Source: Kordia sp. (GTDB lineage Bacteria; Bacteroidota; Bacteroidia; Flavobacteriales; Flavobacteriaceae). Taken from it: a stretch of 64,000 bases of DNA. Under the pieces are notes generated by a model. That model worked only from the letters and a program-made list of their open reading frames with translations. It did not search any database and had not been told where the DNA came from. The stretch is taken from positions 83,336 through 147,335 of the forward strand of contig NVVR01000005.1 in NCBI GenBank assembly GCA_002733415.1, in the 5' to 3' direction. Of this stretch, positions 1-7,584 are shown piece by piece. The translations under genes were made by a program, and so were the position numbers. The first letter of the stretch is position 1. Each line of letters begins with the position of its first letter.

Positions 1-613
1 ATTCAATTAAATGTTTAATTACCAAAAAACCATAAGATTCATTATTTTCTTGAACTAAATTAATTGGCTCTGTAAAAGACATTTTACCCGATTTTAAAGA
101 ACTTTCAATACTCTGGTTTCTTTTAAAATTTGAAGACAAATCATACCCCAAAGCTTTTTTATTTGTTACTAAAGGGTTTATAAAATGAACCGGATAATAA
201 TGAATTTTATTTTTTGCTCGTATCAGTGAATTATCATTTCCTTTTTGAGTTATAAAAAACTCATCATCAATATTTAAATACTGTTTCGATTCATAATTTA
301 GTCTATCTAGTTCACTTATTAAAGGAGCCCATTCTAAAGCTTTAATACCATTTGATTCCTTTAAAAAAGGGGTGGTATATTTTGTAAATAATGGTTGATT
401 AATTTCCGGAGTGTTTTGTACAAAGAAACTCAAAGATTCAATCATTAAATTAACTTTACTTAATTCAGTGTTTATTTTATTTTTAACGGATACTGAATTA
501 TTGGTTAAAATATTATTTCTTTTAAGTTGCTCTTGTCTATTTATAAAGTAAAAACTTAAAAAAGATAAAATCATCCCTAAAAGTAATATCCAATAATTTG
601 AGACCTTAACCAT
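1..613 (-). CDS. CHASE-domain sensor protein, N-terminal part (runs off the window)
   Basis: An open frame of 204 codons reads leftward from an ATG whose complement is at 611-613 and leaves the window without a stop. The product begins with one membrane helix (about residues 6-24), followed by an extracytoplasmic region. The sequences LEWAPLI, YYPVHFINP and ALGYDLSSN are the spaced signature of the CHASE ligand-sensing domain, known from cyclase/histidine-kinase-associated sensors. The output domain (histidine kinase, GGDEF or other) lies outside the window, so the signalling output is unknown. It is divergent from the gene at 739, with about 125 bp between the start codons. Confidence 0.75.
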   Translation of the reverse strand, partial: MVKVSNYWILLLGMILSFLSFYFINRQEQLKRNNILTNNSVSVKNKINTELSKVNLMIESLSFFVQNTPEINQPLFTKYTTPFLKESNGIKALEWAPLISELDRLNYESKQYLNIDDEFFITQKGNDNSLIRAKNKIHYYPVHFINPLVTNKKALGYDLSSNFKRNQSIESSLKSGKMSFTEPINLVQENNESYGFLVIKHLIE

Positions 614-688
614 TTTTATATTTTTTTAATCTGAACTAGAACTACATCAATTTAAAAGAGATATCATTTATAAATTTACGAAAGAGGA

Positions 689-718
689 TTGTTTTATTTA
701 AATATTTCGTTAACTTTG
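689..718 (+). promoter_or_regulatory. Flavobacterial-type promoter of the 739 gene
   Basis: TTG at 689-691 and TAACTTTG at 711-718 are separated by 19 nt. This matches the Bacteroidota sigma-A consensus TTG-N17..23-TAnnTTTG. The predicted transcription start lies a few bases downstream, leaving a very short leader before the ATG at 739. The -7 element overlaps the left half of the inverted repeat at 713-729. Confidence 0.6.
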
Positions 719-729
719 TTTTTCAAAGT
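713..729. promoter_or_regulatory. Candidate operator, copy 1 (ACTTTG-N5-CAAAGT)
   Basis: A perfect 6-bp inverted repeat with a 5-nt spacer overlaps the -7 promoter element and lies 10 bp before the start codon at 739. The same repeat with the same spacing occurs at 1707-1723 before creD. The winged-helix regulator encoded between them is the obvious candidate ligand; this is inference. Confidence 0.5.
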
Positions 730-738
730 ACTTTTATC

Positions 739-1353
739 ATGACGCAACAAGATTATTTAAAAGACCTCTCAGAAATTAAACATTTAATGAATAAATCATC
801 TCGGTTTATTTCCTTAAGTGGTTTATCAGGCATTATGGCTGGTGTTTATGCCTTGATAGGGTCAGCATATGCTTATTGGTTAGTAACCACTAGTGTAAAA
901 GGGTATTTAATTTTAGATGGAAAGATATTCAATATAGTATTACTTGATTTGTTTTTTATTGCATTTTGTACCGTTGTAACAGCAATATTTTTCACAGTTA
1001 GAAAGGCTAAAAAAAATGGTGAAAGTGTATTTGATAAAACGGGGCTACGAGCTATGGCTAATTTCTTGATTCCATTAGTTACAGGAGGTATATATATATT
1101 AATAATACTTAACCAACAAAAATACGGGCAGACGGGAGCTTTAATGCTTATTTTTTATGGGCTAGCTTTAGTAAATGCTTCCAAACATACTTTAGGAAAA
1201 ATACAGTACTTAGGTTATATCGAAATCATTTTAGGAATTATCTGTGCAATACTACCCGGTTATGGATTTTGGCTTTGGGTGTTAGGATTTGGTGTCATGC
1301 ATATTATTTATGGTACATTTATGCACTTTAAATATGATAGAAAAACGCTTTAA
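739..1353 (+). CDS. Conserved integral membrane protein of unknown function
   Basis: The 204-residue product has a short charged N-terminus and roughly five to six hydrophobic segments (about residues 27-50, 67-88, 104-124, 132-150 and 158-193). No catalytic motif is visible and I do not recognise a characterised family. It is the first gene of a three-gene set with the winged-helix regulator (36 bp downstream) and creD, an association I recall from other flavobacterial genomes. It carries its own promoter and a candidate operator, so it is probably controlled by the adjacent regulator. Confidence 0.75.
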   Translation: MTQQDYLKDLSEIKHLMNKSSRFISLSGLSGIMAGVYALIGSAYAYWLVTTSVKGYLILDGKIFNIVLLDLFFIAFCTVVTAIFFTVRKAKKNGESVFDKTGLRAMANFLIPLVTGGIYILIILNQQKYGQTGALMLIFYGLALVNASKHTLGKIQYLGYIEIILGIICAILPGYGFWLWVLGFGVMHIIYGTFMHFKYDRKTL

Positions 1354-1389
1354 TATACAAGTCTATAAATAACTTTAAACCGATAATTC

Positions 1390-1686
1390 GTGTCTAAAAA
1401 CATTATTCAACATATTAATAAAATATTTGATCATAGAATCAGACTAGGCATCATGTCTATACTGATGGTAAATGAATATGCTGAATTTAATACTTTAAAA
1501 GAATTATTAGGTGCAACTGATGGTAATTTGGCAAGCCATATAAAAGCATTAGAAAAAGCTGAATTTATACATATCGAAAAACAATTTATTGGCAAAAAAC
1601 CCAATACTCGTTATAGCACTAGTAAACTGGGGAAACTAGAATTTAAAAAGCATATCAATGCACTTGAAAAATTAATAAAACAATAA
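1390..1686 (+). CDS. Winged-helix transcriptional regulator (ArsR/MarR-like fold)
   Basis: The 98-residue protein starts at a GTG. No ATG gives a full-length domain, and the segment IFDHRIRLGIMS (about residues 12-23) is where this family normally begins. A helix-turn-helix followed by a wing covers nearly the whole protein: LKELLGATDGNLASHIKALE contains the recognition helix and FIGKKPNTRYS the wing. Proteins of this type bind inverted repeats as dimers. It sits between a membrane-protein gene and creD, each preceded by ACTTTG-N5-CAAAGT. It therefore likely represses both flanking units. The effector is unknown. Confidence 0.8.
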   Translation: MSKNIIQHINKIFDHRIRLGIMSILMVNEYAEFNTLKELLGATDGNLASHIKALEKAEFIHIEKQFIGKKPNTRYSTSKLGKLEFKKHINALEKLIKQ

Positions 1687-1706
1687 TCACTTTTTTTTAA
1701 CCTTTT

Positions 1707-1723
1707 ACTTTGAATTTCAAAGT
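1707..1723. promoter_or_regulatory. Candidate operator, copy 2 (ACTTTG-N5-CAAAGT)
   Basis: This inverted repeat is identical in both half-sites and spacing to the one at 713-729. Similarity continues downstream (CTTTT follows each copy). It lies 18 bp before the creD start codon, so a bound protein would sit over the promoter or the initiation region. Confidence 0.5.
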
Positions 1724-1741
1724 TCTTTTAAGCAATACATT

Positions 1742-3109
1742 ATGGAAAACAAACAACAACAAAACAAATTTTCGCATTGGGTAAAAACATCAATCACAGC
1801 ACGTATGATCATGATAGCCACTATTATCTTAACCCTACTCATTCCATTAGCCTTCATTAAAGACCTTATTAGAGAACGAGAATTCAGGCAGGATGATGTC
1901 GTAAATGAAATAAATGAAAAATGGGGAGAAGAAGTAGTCCTCTACGGTCCAATTTTGAAAGTACCATATAAAACCTATAAAGAGACCTCTGTTTTTAATC
2001 AAGACTCCAAACAATATATTACAGAAACTGAAAGCTTTATGAATTACGCATATTTCTTTCCAAAAACATTAAATATTAAAGCAAATGCAACTTCAATAAA
2101 TAAAAAAAGAAACAATTTTGAATCTGTAGTTTATGAAAGTAATATTGCAATAACAGGAAATTTTGAACAACCTAATTTTAGTCTTAAATCAATTTCAGAA
2201 AAGGATATTGTTTGGGACAAAGCTTCCATTATTTTTAAAACCTCCAATTTAAAAGGTATTAAAAGTGAAGTCAATATACAACTAAACAAAAACTCCTACG
2301 ACTTTGAAACTAATTATAGTTCCGAAAAAAACAGTCAAAATAATCTAGATGAATTAGAAAGCTCCTATTTAAAATTAGAAAACGTTGATTTTTCAATAGC
2401 GCAAAACTTTAATATGAATCTAGCTTTTAACGGTAGTCAGAGTATGCGCTTTATTCCAATTGGAAAAGTTACAACCGCTGAAATGAGTTCCAATTGGATA
2501 AACCCAAGTTTTACAGGAAACTTTTTACCACAAGATGAAGGAGAAAAAGTAACAAAGAATGGATTTAAAGCTAATTGGAAAGTATTGGATATCAACAGAC
2601 CTTATTCACAACAATTCTTCAATCATTTACCCAACTTAAATGAATATGCTTTCGGAACAAATTTTATAGTTCCTGTTGACGAATATCAAAAGAGTAACCG
2701 TTCTGCTAAGTATGGCTTTATGGTTATTGGACTAACATTTTTAATTTTCTTTTTAATACAAACCATGAGTAAAATAAACATTCACCCTTTTCAATATGTT
2801 ATGATAGGTGTTGCATTGGTTATGTTTTACACCTTACTTATCTCTATCTCGGAACACAGTAGCTTTTTAAAAGCATATCTCATTGCCGGAAGTGCTGTTG
2901 TTAGCCTGATAACATTGTATTCTAAATCAATATTGAAAAGTGCCAAATTCGTTTTTTTAATAGGTACATGCTTAACTGTTTTGTACGGGTTTATTTTCGT
3001 GATAATTCAACTAGAAAATTACGCTTTATTAGTCGGAAGCATTGGCTTATTCATCATTTTAGCCGTTGTAATGTATGTCTCTAGAAAAATAGACTGGAAT
3101 AACGAATAA
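1742..3109 (+). CDS. creD: CreD family inner-membrane protein
   Basis: The 455-residue product matches the CreD family. One membrane helix near residues 20-40 is followed by a large extracytoplasmic domain containing LYGPILKVPYK and FIPIGKVTTAEMSSNW. The C-terminus has a cluster of about five to six membrane helices from around residue 325. In enterobacteria CreD is controlled by the CreBC two-component system and affects envelope integrity and beta-lactam/colicin phenotypes, but its molecular activity is unknown. Here there is no creBC nearby; a small winged-helix regulator precedes it instead, and a candidate operator lies directly upstream. Confidence 0.85.
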   Translation: MENKQQQNKFSHWVKTSITARMIMIATIILTLLIPLAFIKDLIREREFRQDDVVNEINEKWGEEVVLYGPILKVPYKTYKETSVFNQDSKQYITETESFMNYAYFFPKTLNIKANATSINKKRNNFESVVYESNIAITGNFEQPNFSLKSISEKDIVWDKASIIFKTSNLKGIKSEVNIQLNKNSYDFETNYSSEKNSQNNLDELESSYLKLENVDFSIAQNFNMNLAFNGSQSMRFIPIGKVTTAEMSSNWINPSFTGNFLPQDEGEKVTKNGFKANWKVLDINRPYSQQFFNHLPNLNEYAFGTNFIVPVDEYQKSNRSAKYGFMVIGLTFLIFFLIQTMSKINIHPFQYVMIGVALVMFYTLLISISEHSSFLKAYLIAGSAVVSLITLYSKSILKSAKFVFLIGTCLTVLYGFIFVIIQLENYALLVGSIGLFIILAVVMYVSRKIDWNNE

Positions 3110-3124
3110 ATCAAATAATCATAT

Positions 3125-3175
3125 TCAAACTGAGCTTATCGAGAACTCGTTAAAACTTAGACAAGCTCAGTTTGA
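3125..3175. repeat. Inverted repeat downstream of creD
   Basis: A perfect 13-bp inverted repeat (3125-3137 and 3163-3175, arms beginning TCAAACTGAGC) encloses a 25-nt loop in the gap between creD and the next gene. It has no T-tract of the kind expected for a simple terminator. It resembles dispersed REP-like palindromes of flavobacterial intergenic regions. Confidence 0.5.
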
Positions 3176-3193
3176 CATTTAAACATAAAACCC

Positions 3194-3502
3194 ATGAACT
3201 CATCCTTAGATATTTCAAAAATTGTAGCTGGAATTAGCTTTATACTAGGCTCTTTATTCTTAGTCCTGTTTTTATTCTTTAAAGAATCTTCAATAATAAT
3301 GTTTGGCTTGTATTATGTGTTAATAGCCTTTATAATTAACACTTTGACCTTCTTTTTGCTAATCACTAGGTTAATAATCCGTTCAGAAAACGAAATTAAA
3401 TTGTTAAAAGCTATTGGTCCTATCTTTATCAGCACCCATAGCTATTGGATACTTTTTTATTGTAATCAACACCTTTTAAACCATGCTAAAATTCAATTTT
3501 AG
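3194..3502 (+). CDS. Small hydrophobic protein of unknown function
   Basis: The 102-residue product has about three hydrophobic stretches (roughly residues 10-28, 33-58 and 73-90). I do not recognise a family. Its last 20 nt overlap the start of the DUF2809 gene, and that gene overlaps the following DUF1361 gene. The three are therefore very likely one translationally coupled operon of small membrane proteins. Confidence 0.6.
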   Translation: MNSSLDISKIVAGISFILGSLFLVLFLFFKESSIIMFGLYYVLIAFIINTLTFFLLITRLIIRSENEIKLLKAIGPIFISTHSYWILFYCNQHLLNHAKIQF

Positions 3503-3878
3503 TTCCTTTACTGCTTTTACGTTATTATTACTAACAGAAATATCTATTGTAATCTTCTTTAAAACAGGATTTATTAGGCATGTTTTTGGAGATTATCTAG
3601 TAGTATTACTGCTTTATTGTTTCCTAAAGAGCTTTGTTTCTATTTCAAATAATACACTAGCAGGCATTACTTTCTTAATTGCTTTTACCGTGGAATTCAT
3701 ACAGCTTACTCCCTTGTTAAAAACAATCGGATTAGAAAATCATTCATTAGCCAACTTAATTTTAGGCAACACATTTTCTATTACAGACTTATTAGCCTAT
3801 ACGTTAGGTTATATAACCATTATCATTTTTAACTCTTATATACTATGCAAACACTTTTTACCAAACAGAACAAAGTAG
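3483..3878 (+). CDS. DUF2809 family membrane protein
   Basis: The 131-residue product has four hydrophobic helices. Its pattern (GDYLVVLLLYCFLKSF, then FTVEFIQL, and a late GNTFSITDLLAYTLG) fits the DUF2809 family. Function is unknown. The start codon lies inside the upstream gene and the last 34 nt overlap the DUF1361 gene, indicating coupled translation. Confidence 0.75.
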   Translation: MLKFNFSSFTAFTLLLLTEISIVIFFKTGFIRHVFGDYLVVLLLYCFLKSFVSISNNTLAGITFLIAFTVEFIQLTPLLKTIGLENHSLANLILGNTFSITDLLAYTLGYITIIIFNSYILCKHFLPNRTK

Positions 3879-4492
3879 TAACTATCAATATTATTTTTTG
3901 TTTACTATTAATTTTATTTCGTGTAAAATATACACAAAGTATTACCTATATGTTTTTAATCTGGAATTTGTTTTTAGCAGGTATTCCATATGCTATTTCT
4001 CAATTAGTGAAAAGAAGCAGTCTTCTAAAAAAATATACCCTTTTATTATTAAGTCTTTTATTTATTTGGCTACTCTTCTTACCCAACGCACCTTACATTA
4101 TTACAGATTTAATTCATTTAAATCATATCAACTCCAGTCTTATATGGTTTGATGCTTTGATAATTTTTATTTTCGCTGCTAATGGGCTATTATTAGCTAT
4201 CTTCTCTATGGTTGATGTTTATACTGTCTTAAAAGAAAAATGGAATACAACTATTGCTTCTTTTAGTATGATTTTTATTGCTTTTTTAACCGGATTCGGC
4301 ATTTATCTAGGTAGATATTTACGCTGGAATTCTTGGGAGCTATTTACTGAACCTAACCATTTATTTCAAGATATTATAAATAGCTTACAAAACACCAAAG
4401 CTATAGGAATTACCATAAGCATGGCTTGTTTATTACTTATCTTATTTTCTTCATATTTACATTTATTACATAAAAAACCAGCTTCTGAATAA
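3845..4492 (+). CDS. DUF1361 family membrane protein
   Basis: The 215-residue product contains the DUF1361 hallmark FLPNAPYIITDLIHL (about residues 78-92), then WFDALIIFIFAANG and GIYLGRYLRWNSW. It has about six membrane helices. Function is unknown. It is the last gene of the overlapping trio that starts at 3194, and its stop codon lies within the terminator hairpin at 4472-4506. Confidence 0.8.
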   Translation: MQTLFTKQNKVVTINIIFCLLLILFRVKYTQSITYMFLIWNLFLAGIPYAISQLVKRSSLLKKYTLLLLSLLFIWLLFLPNAPYIITDLIHLNHINSSLIWFDALIIFIFAANGLLLAIFSMVDVYTVLKEKWNTTIASFSMIFIAFLTGFGIYLGRYLRWNSWELFTEPNHLFQDIINSLQNTKAIGITISMACLLLILFSSYLHLLHKKPASE

Positions 4493-4506
4493 GAAGCTGG
4501 TTTTTT
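4472..4506. terminator. Bidirectional intrinsic terminator
   Basis: A 9-bp perfect stem (CCAGCTTCT / AGAAGCTGG, loop GAATA) is flanked by six A on the left and six T on the right. It ends the plus-strand trio of membrane-protein genes and can also terminate the minus-strand gene that ends at 4529. The stop codon of the DUF1361 gene is in the loop. Confidence 0.85.
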
Positions 4507-4528
4507 ATGTAATACGATCTATTTATTT

Positions 4529-5737
4529 TTACTCTTTTCCGTCTACATAATCTTGTAAATACGCATAACGCTCTGCTAACTCCCCATCTGAAGTAGTCAT
4601 CTTAGCACGTTCTAACACACCGTCTTTATCATTATTAAAAAAAGCGGGAATTACATGCTCTAAAAACAGCTCTCCAAAACCTTCACTCGCGTCCTTAGGC
4701 AACTCACATGGTAAATTATCTACCGCCATTACCACAATAGCTTTATCATCCATAAAATCTATTTCCGATTCCGTTTCTGGATTATACCCATAAATAGGAT
4801 CAGCAATAGTAGAAGGTCGAATAGTACACGCTACAGGACCGTCAATATCACAAGACACATCTGCAACAACTTTAATATTAAAATCTTCCGATTTGCAATC
4901 TTCTCTAGTAAATAAGTATGGCGCTGTATTGTCATAAAAATGACCTGCTATAAAATAATCTGTGCTTTTTGTAAAACGAATAAAATCTGAATCGTATTCA
5001 TTTGCGTTAGCATAAAAATCATACTTGTCTAATTCCTGTCCGTCTTTACGTTTGTTATAATCTAAAACATCTAATTTACAATAAACAGCTTCATCAAATT
5101 TTTGTGTTAAATAAGCTTCTATAGAAACCTGTTTTACCTTTAAATGGTCTAATATTTCTTTTGAACCATGAGCTACTTTTCCATTTCCTGTCAAACATAT
5201 TTTAATATTTGGCAAACTCAATTTACCTAACTCTTGCTTCATTTCATCTAAACTAGACAAATGTTCAGCCTTAGGCATATTCCATAAGTTGTACTTTTTA
5301 CCATATGCAATAAAACCATTATAAGCACCTACAATACCAGCATAACGACCAAAACCAATCAATCGAGAACCTGAAGCTTTCGTTATTGTTTCATGATCAT
5401 ACAACTCAATATTTTTTGCCAAAACTGCTTGCAATAACTTTCTATTATAAGCCGCTTTTTTTATTGTATGTGAAAAAAAGAAATATTTTTTATTAGGTAT
5501 TAACGCCTCTACTGGCACTTCTTTAACACCAAACATCACATCACAATCAGCTACACTGTCTACAGGAGAAAATCCAGCAGCAGCATATGCATTGTCATTA
5601 AAAAAACGAATATCAGAAGATTCCACAGCAAACTCTAATTCAGGAAATTGAGCAACAACTTCTTTACATAAATTAGGAGGAAAAACAACTCTTCTATCTG
5701 GCGGGTTTTTTCTTTCTTTTATAATTGCAAACTTCAT
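4529..5737 (-). CDS. Saccharopine/alanine dehydrogenase-like NAD(P)-dependent oxidoreductase
   Basis: The 402-residue product starts MKFAIIKERKNPPDRRVV, the N-terminal pattern of the alanine dehydrogenase/pyridine nucleotide transhydrogenase and lysine-forming saccharopine dehydrogenase fold. KEVP and SHTIKK follow. A central Rossmann segment begins near LPNIKICLTGNGKVAHGSKEIL, where GNGKVAHG stands for the glycine-rich loop. The late segment VVADVSCDIDGPVACTIRPSTIADPIYGY is characteristic of the saccharopine/lysine branch. The physiological substrate cannot be decided from sequence; amino-acid oxidoreduction is likely. It stands alone, with the tmRNA gene divergent upstream. Confidence 0.75.
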   Translation of the reverse strand: MKFAIIKERKNPPDRRVVFPPNLCKEVVAQFPELEFAVESSDIRFFNDNAYAAAGFSPVDSVADCDVMFGVKEVPVEALIPNKKYFFFSHTIKKAAYNRKLLQAVLAKNIELYDHETITKASGSRLIGFGRYAGIVGAYNGFIAYGKKYNLWNMPKAEHLSSLDEMKQELGKLSLPNIKICLTGNGKVAHGSKEILDHLKVKQVSIEAYLTQKFDEAVYCKLDVLDYNKRKDGQELDKYDFYANANEYDSDFIRFTKSTDYFIAGHFYDNTAPYLFTREDCKSEDFNIKVVADVSCDIDGPVACTIRPSTIADPIYGYNPETESEIDFMDDKAIVVMAVDNLPCELPKDASEGFGELFLEHVIPAFFNNDKDGVLERAKMTTSDGELAERYAYLQDYVDGKE

Positions 5738-5895
5738 TTTGGAAGGGCTGTTTAATGTTGTTTTTAAAACTTTAGGCTAAAATAACATATTTATATAACA
5801 ATATCAAGGAAACAAAAAAACAAGGAACTTATATTAATTTTAGAAAGGTTTCTTAAAAAAAATCAAATGATAAACACTAACTCCAATCTATTTTG

Positions 5896-5903
5896 TAGGT
5901 TTG
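5896..5903 (+). promoter_or_regulatory. Possible -7 element of the tmRNA gene
   Basis: TAGGTTTG fits TAnnTTTG and lies 18 bp before the mature tmRNA 5' end, consistent with a short 5' extension removed by RNase P. I see no convincing TTG element at the right distance upstream, so confidence is modest. Confidence 0.35.
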
Positions 5904-5921
5904 CAATGTTCTTTGAAATAT

Positions 5922-6330
5922 GGGGTCGACTGGTATTGACAGCGAGATCAATAATATAATAAGCATGTCGAGCGATGATGTATGGCTCGTAAATATCTAC
6001 ATCACACTTTTTAAACGGCGAGAATAACTACGCTTTAGCTGCTTAATCCGAATCATAGTAGGATTAGCCTCGGTACACAAGGTGTACAAGCTGAATGTCT
6101 GCTGAAAGCCTTGGTTAACGGCGTTCTTCCTGATGCAAATCAGGATACAGGCATCGTAAAAGTTAACATAGGAATAATAGTACTTCGTTATTATTTCAAC
6201 AACTAAAGAAGATAAGGGTAATACTGGCTGTTTTCGGTCTATTATTATCACGAAAACTAAACGAAAACTAAACATGTAGAAAGCTATGTTATTGCTTGTT
6301 TGGACCCGAGTTCGATTCTCGGCGACTCCA
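5922..6330 (+). ncRNA. ssrA: Transfer-messenger RNA (tmRNA)
   Basis: The 5' end GGGGTCG pairs with CGACTCC at 6323-6329, closing the tRNA-like domain; the TTCGATTCTC T-arm lies at 6311-6320. The tag reading frame is at 6017-6046 (GGC GAG AAT AAC TAC GCT TTA GCT GCT TAA) and encodes GENNYALAA, a typical Bacteroidota proteolysis tag. The molecule rescues stalled ribosomes with SmpB. The CCA end is not encoded. The GC content and structure differ from the flanking AT-rich spacer. A minus-strand frame over this region is a shadow, not a gene. Confidence 0.95.
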
Positions 6331-6333
6331 CAA

Positions 6334-6366
6334 TAAAAAAAGCAGTTCAATTGAACTGCTTTTTTT
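6334..6366. terminator. Intrinsic terminator shared by ssrA and the rhodanese gene
   Basis: A 20-bp perfect palindrome (6341-6360, half-site AGCAGTTCAA) is flanked by A-runs and T-runs. It ends ssrA on the plus strand and can act on the converging minus-strand rhodanese gene ending at 6368. Confidence 0.85.
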
Positions 6367-6367
6367 A

Positions 6368-6766
6368 TTATTTCTTATTCCAATTTAAAATCCCCCCTTT
6401 TAAATCATATATTTCTTTAAAACCATTTTCTGAGAGTAGTTTAGCTGCTTGACCGCTTCTACCACCACTCTTACAATATATTGCTATTGGTTTTGATTTA
6501 TTAAGTTTTTCAATTTTTTCTTTAAAATTACTTTCCAGAAAATCAATCTTTAAAGGGTTTGCTATTACGCCACTTTTCCATTCATTTGGCGTTCTCACAT
6601 CTACCAACTGAACATTTATTTCTTGTATCTTTCCTTCAAACTGAACAGGATCAAGAAGCGTTACTCCTTTTATCGCTGTTTGGGAGCATGAAAAAATTAT
6701 CCAACTTAATATTAACAACCAATATCCTCGGCGAAAGCACAAGATACATGAATTAATCAATAACAT
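6368..6766 (-). CDS. Rhodanese-like lipoprotein
   Basis: A single rhodanese domain ends the protein. The active-site loop YCKSGGRSGQAA carries the CxxGxR pattern, with Cys as sulfur acceptor. The N-terminus is hydrophobic with a possible lipobox (IIFSC), suggesting an inner- or outer-membrane lipoprotein facing the periplasm. The frame can be extended to an ATG at 6826, but that extension is built from a dispersed palindrome (6798-6811) and is not conserved-looking. I prefer the internal ATG at 6764-6766 (133 residues), although the start is uncertain. A second rhodanese gene lies just upstream on the same strand. Likely roles are sulfur transfer or thiosulfate/cyanide chemistry. Confidence 0.7.
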   Translation of the reverse strand: MLLINSCILCFRRGYWLLILSWIIFSCSQTAIKGVTLLDPVQFEGKIQEINVQLVDVRTPNEWKSGVIANPLKIDFLESNFKEKIEKLNKSKPIAIYCKSGGRSGQAAKLLSENGFKEIYDLKGGILNWNKK

Positions 6767-6828
6767 TTTTCGCTTGAATTCCAAATCTAGAGGGCTTAAA
6801 CCCACTGGTGGTATTAAATATTTCATTT

Positions 6829-7146
6829 TTAGTTAACAGAGACTTTCCCTGTCCACGAAGCAAATCCACCCGATAAGCTATATGCGTTTGACACATTACA
6901 CATTAAATTTAAAACAGCACAGGCTTGAGCGCTTCTTGCTCCAGACTGACAATACATGTAAAAATTTTTCGTTTTATCTAATTGGTTAATTTGATCTAAA
7001 AAAGATTGTGGTTCTTTCACATCAATATTAATTGCATTAGGAATAGCTCCTTCAGCAACTTCATCAGTCGTTCTTACATCTACAATTATTGCATTAGTAT
7101 CTTTCAATAATTGTTTTTGCCATTCATTTGGGGTTAAATCTGCCAT
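6829..7146 (-). CDS. Single-domain rhodanese (sulfurtransferase)
   Basis: The 105-residue cytosolic protein is a minimal rhodanese domain: IIVDVRTTDEVAEGAIPNA at the front, then the active-site loop YCQSGARSAQA with Cys66, and LSGGFASWTG at the C-terminus. It has no signal peptide. It precedes the lipoprotein rhodanese by 62 bp on the same strand (using that gene's internal start), so the two may be co-transcribed. The sulfur donor and acceptor cannot be inferred. Confidence 0.85.
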   Translation of the reverse strand: MADLTPNEWQKQLLKDTNAIIVDVRTTDEVAEGAIPNAINIDVKEPQSFLDQINQLDKTKNFYMYCQSGARSAQACAVLNLMCNVSNAYSLSGGFASWTGKVSVN

Positions 7147-7224
7147 GGTAATTTATTTAATTTTCACAAATTTAAGTCATTATGACTTAAATTACAAAAT
7201 TGCCGTTACTTTTCAAGTATAATC

Positions 7225-7260
7225 AAAAAAAAACACCAATCATATGATTAGTGTTTTTTG
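7225..7260 (-). terminator. Terminator of tRNA-Thr copy A
   Basis: On the minus strand the stem AACACTAATC / GATTGGTGTT (7232-7241 with 7246-7255, one G-U pair, 4-nt loop) is followed by a long T-run. Confidence 0.7.
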
Positions 7261-7334
7261 AGCCGATGAGAGGACTCGAACCTCCGACCTGCTGATTACA
7301 AATCAGCTGCTCTAGCCAACTGAGCTACATCGGC
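7261..7334 (-). tRNA. tRNA-Thr (anticodon TGT), copy A
   Basis: The cloverleaf begins GCCGATGTAGCTCAG, with acceptor stem GCCGATG/CATCGGC. The anticodon arm GCTGA-TTTGTAA-TCAGC gives TGT, and the T-arm is GGAGGTTCGAGTCCTCT. CCA is not encoded. It differs from copy B by one base in the D-loop region. Confidence 0.95.
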
Positions 7335-7344
7335 ATTGCGAGTG

Positions 7345-7374
7345 CAAATATAACTTTGATTTTCATACCTACAA
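7345..7374 (-). promoter_or_regulatory. Promoter of tRNA-Thr copy A
   Basis: On the minus strand TTG (7372-7374) and TATATTTG (7345-7352) are spaced by 19 nt, a full match to the Bacteroidota consensus just upstream of the tRNA. Confidence 0.7.
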
Positions 7375-7417
7375 ACACTTTTATTATAAAAAAAAGATAT
7401 ATTTCGGTTTTAGGCAA

Positions 7418-7453
7418 AAAAAAAAACACCAATCATAAGATTAGTGTTTTTTG
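7418..7453 (-). terminator. Terminator of tRNA-Thr copy B
   Basis: The hairpin has the same design as copy A: stem 7425-7434 with 7439-7448, loop TTAT on the minus strand, followed by ten or more T. Confidence 0.7.
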
Positions 7454-7527
7454 AGCCGATGAGAGGACTCGAACCTCCGACCTGCTGATTACAAATCAGC
7501 TGCTCTAGCCAGCTGAGCTACATCGGC
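7454..7527 (-). tRNA. tRNA-Thr (anticodon TGT), copy B
   Basis: The acceptor, anticodon and T-arms match those of the copy at 7261-7334, again reading TGT in the loop TTTGTAA. Its own promoter lies at 7538-7567 on the minus strand. Confidence 0.95.
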
Positions 7528-7537
7528 ATTGCGAGTG

Positions 7538-7567
7538 CAAATATAACTTTGATTTTCATACCTGCAA
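7538..7567 (-). promoter_or_regulatory. Promoter of tRNA-Thr copy B
   Basis: TTG (7565-7567) and TATATTTG (7538-7545) on the minus strand, 19-nt spacer, duplicated together with the tRNA. Confidence 0.7.
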
Positions 7568-7584
7568 GCACTTTGTGTGTTTTT

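Larger units (their letters stand above)
7225..7382. repeat. Tandem duplication, copy A (promoter-tRNA-Thr-terminator)
   Basis: This approximately 158-bp segment recurs 193 bp further on (7418-7575) with only a few mismatches. Each copy holds a complete transcription unit on the minus strand: promoter, tRNA-Thr and hairpin terminator. Confidence 0.85.
7418..7575. repeat. Tandem duplication, copy B (promoter-tRNA-Thr-terminator)
   Basis: This is the second copy of the unit at 7225-7382, offset by 193 bp. The roughly 35 bp between copies (7383-7417) are not repeated. Confidence 0.85.

Noticed and set aside
5997..6350. A 117-codon open frame on the minus strand
   Set aside because: It lies antisense to the tmRNA gene, whose tRNA-like ends and tag frame are clear; the frame is a by-product of the RNA gene.
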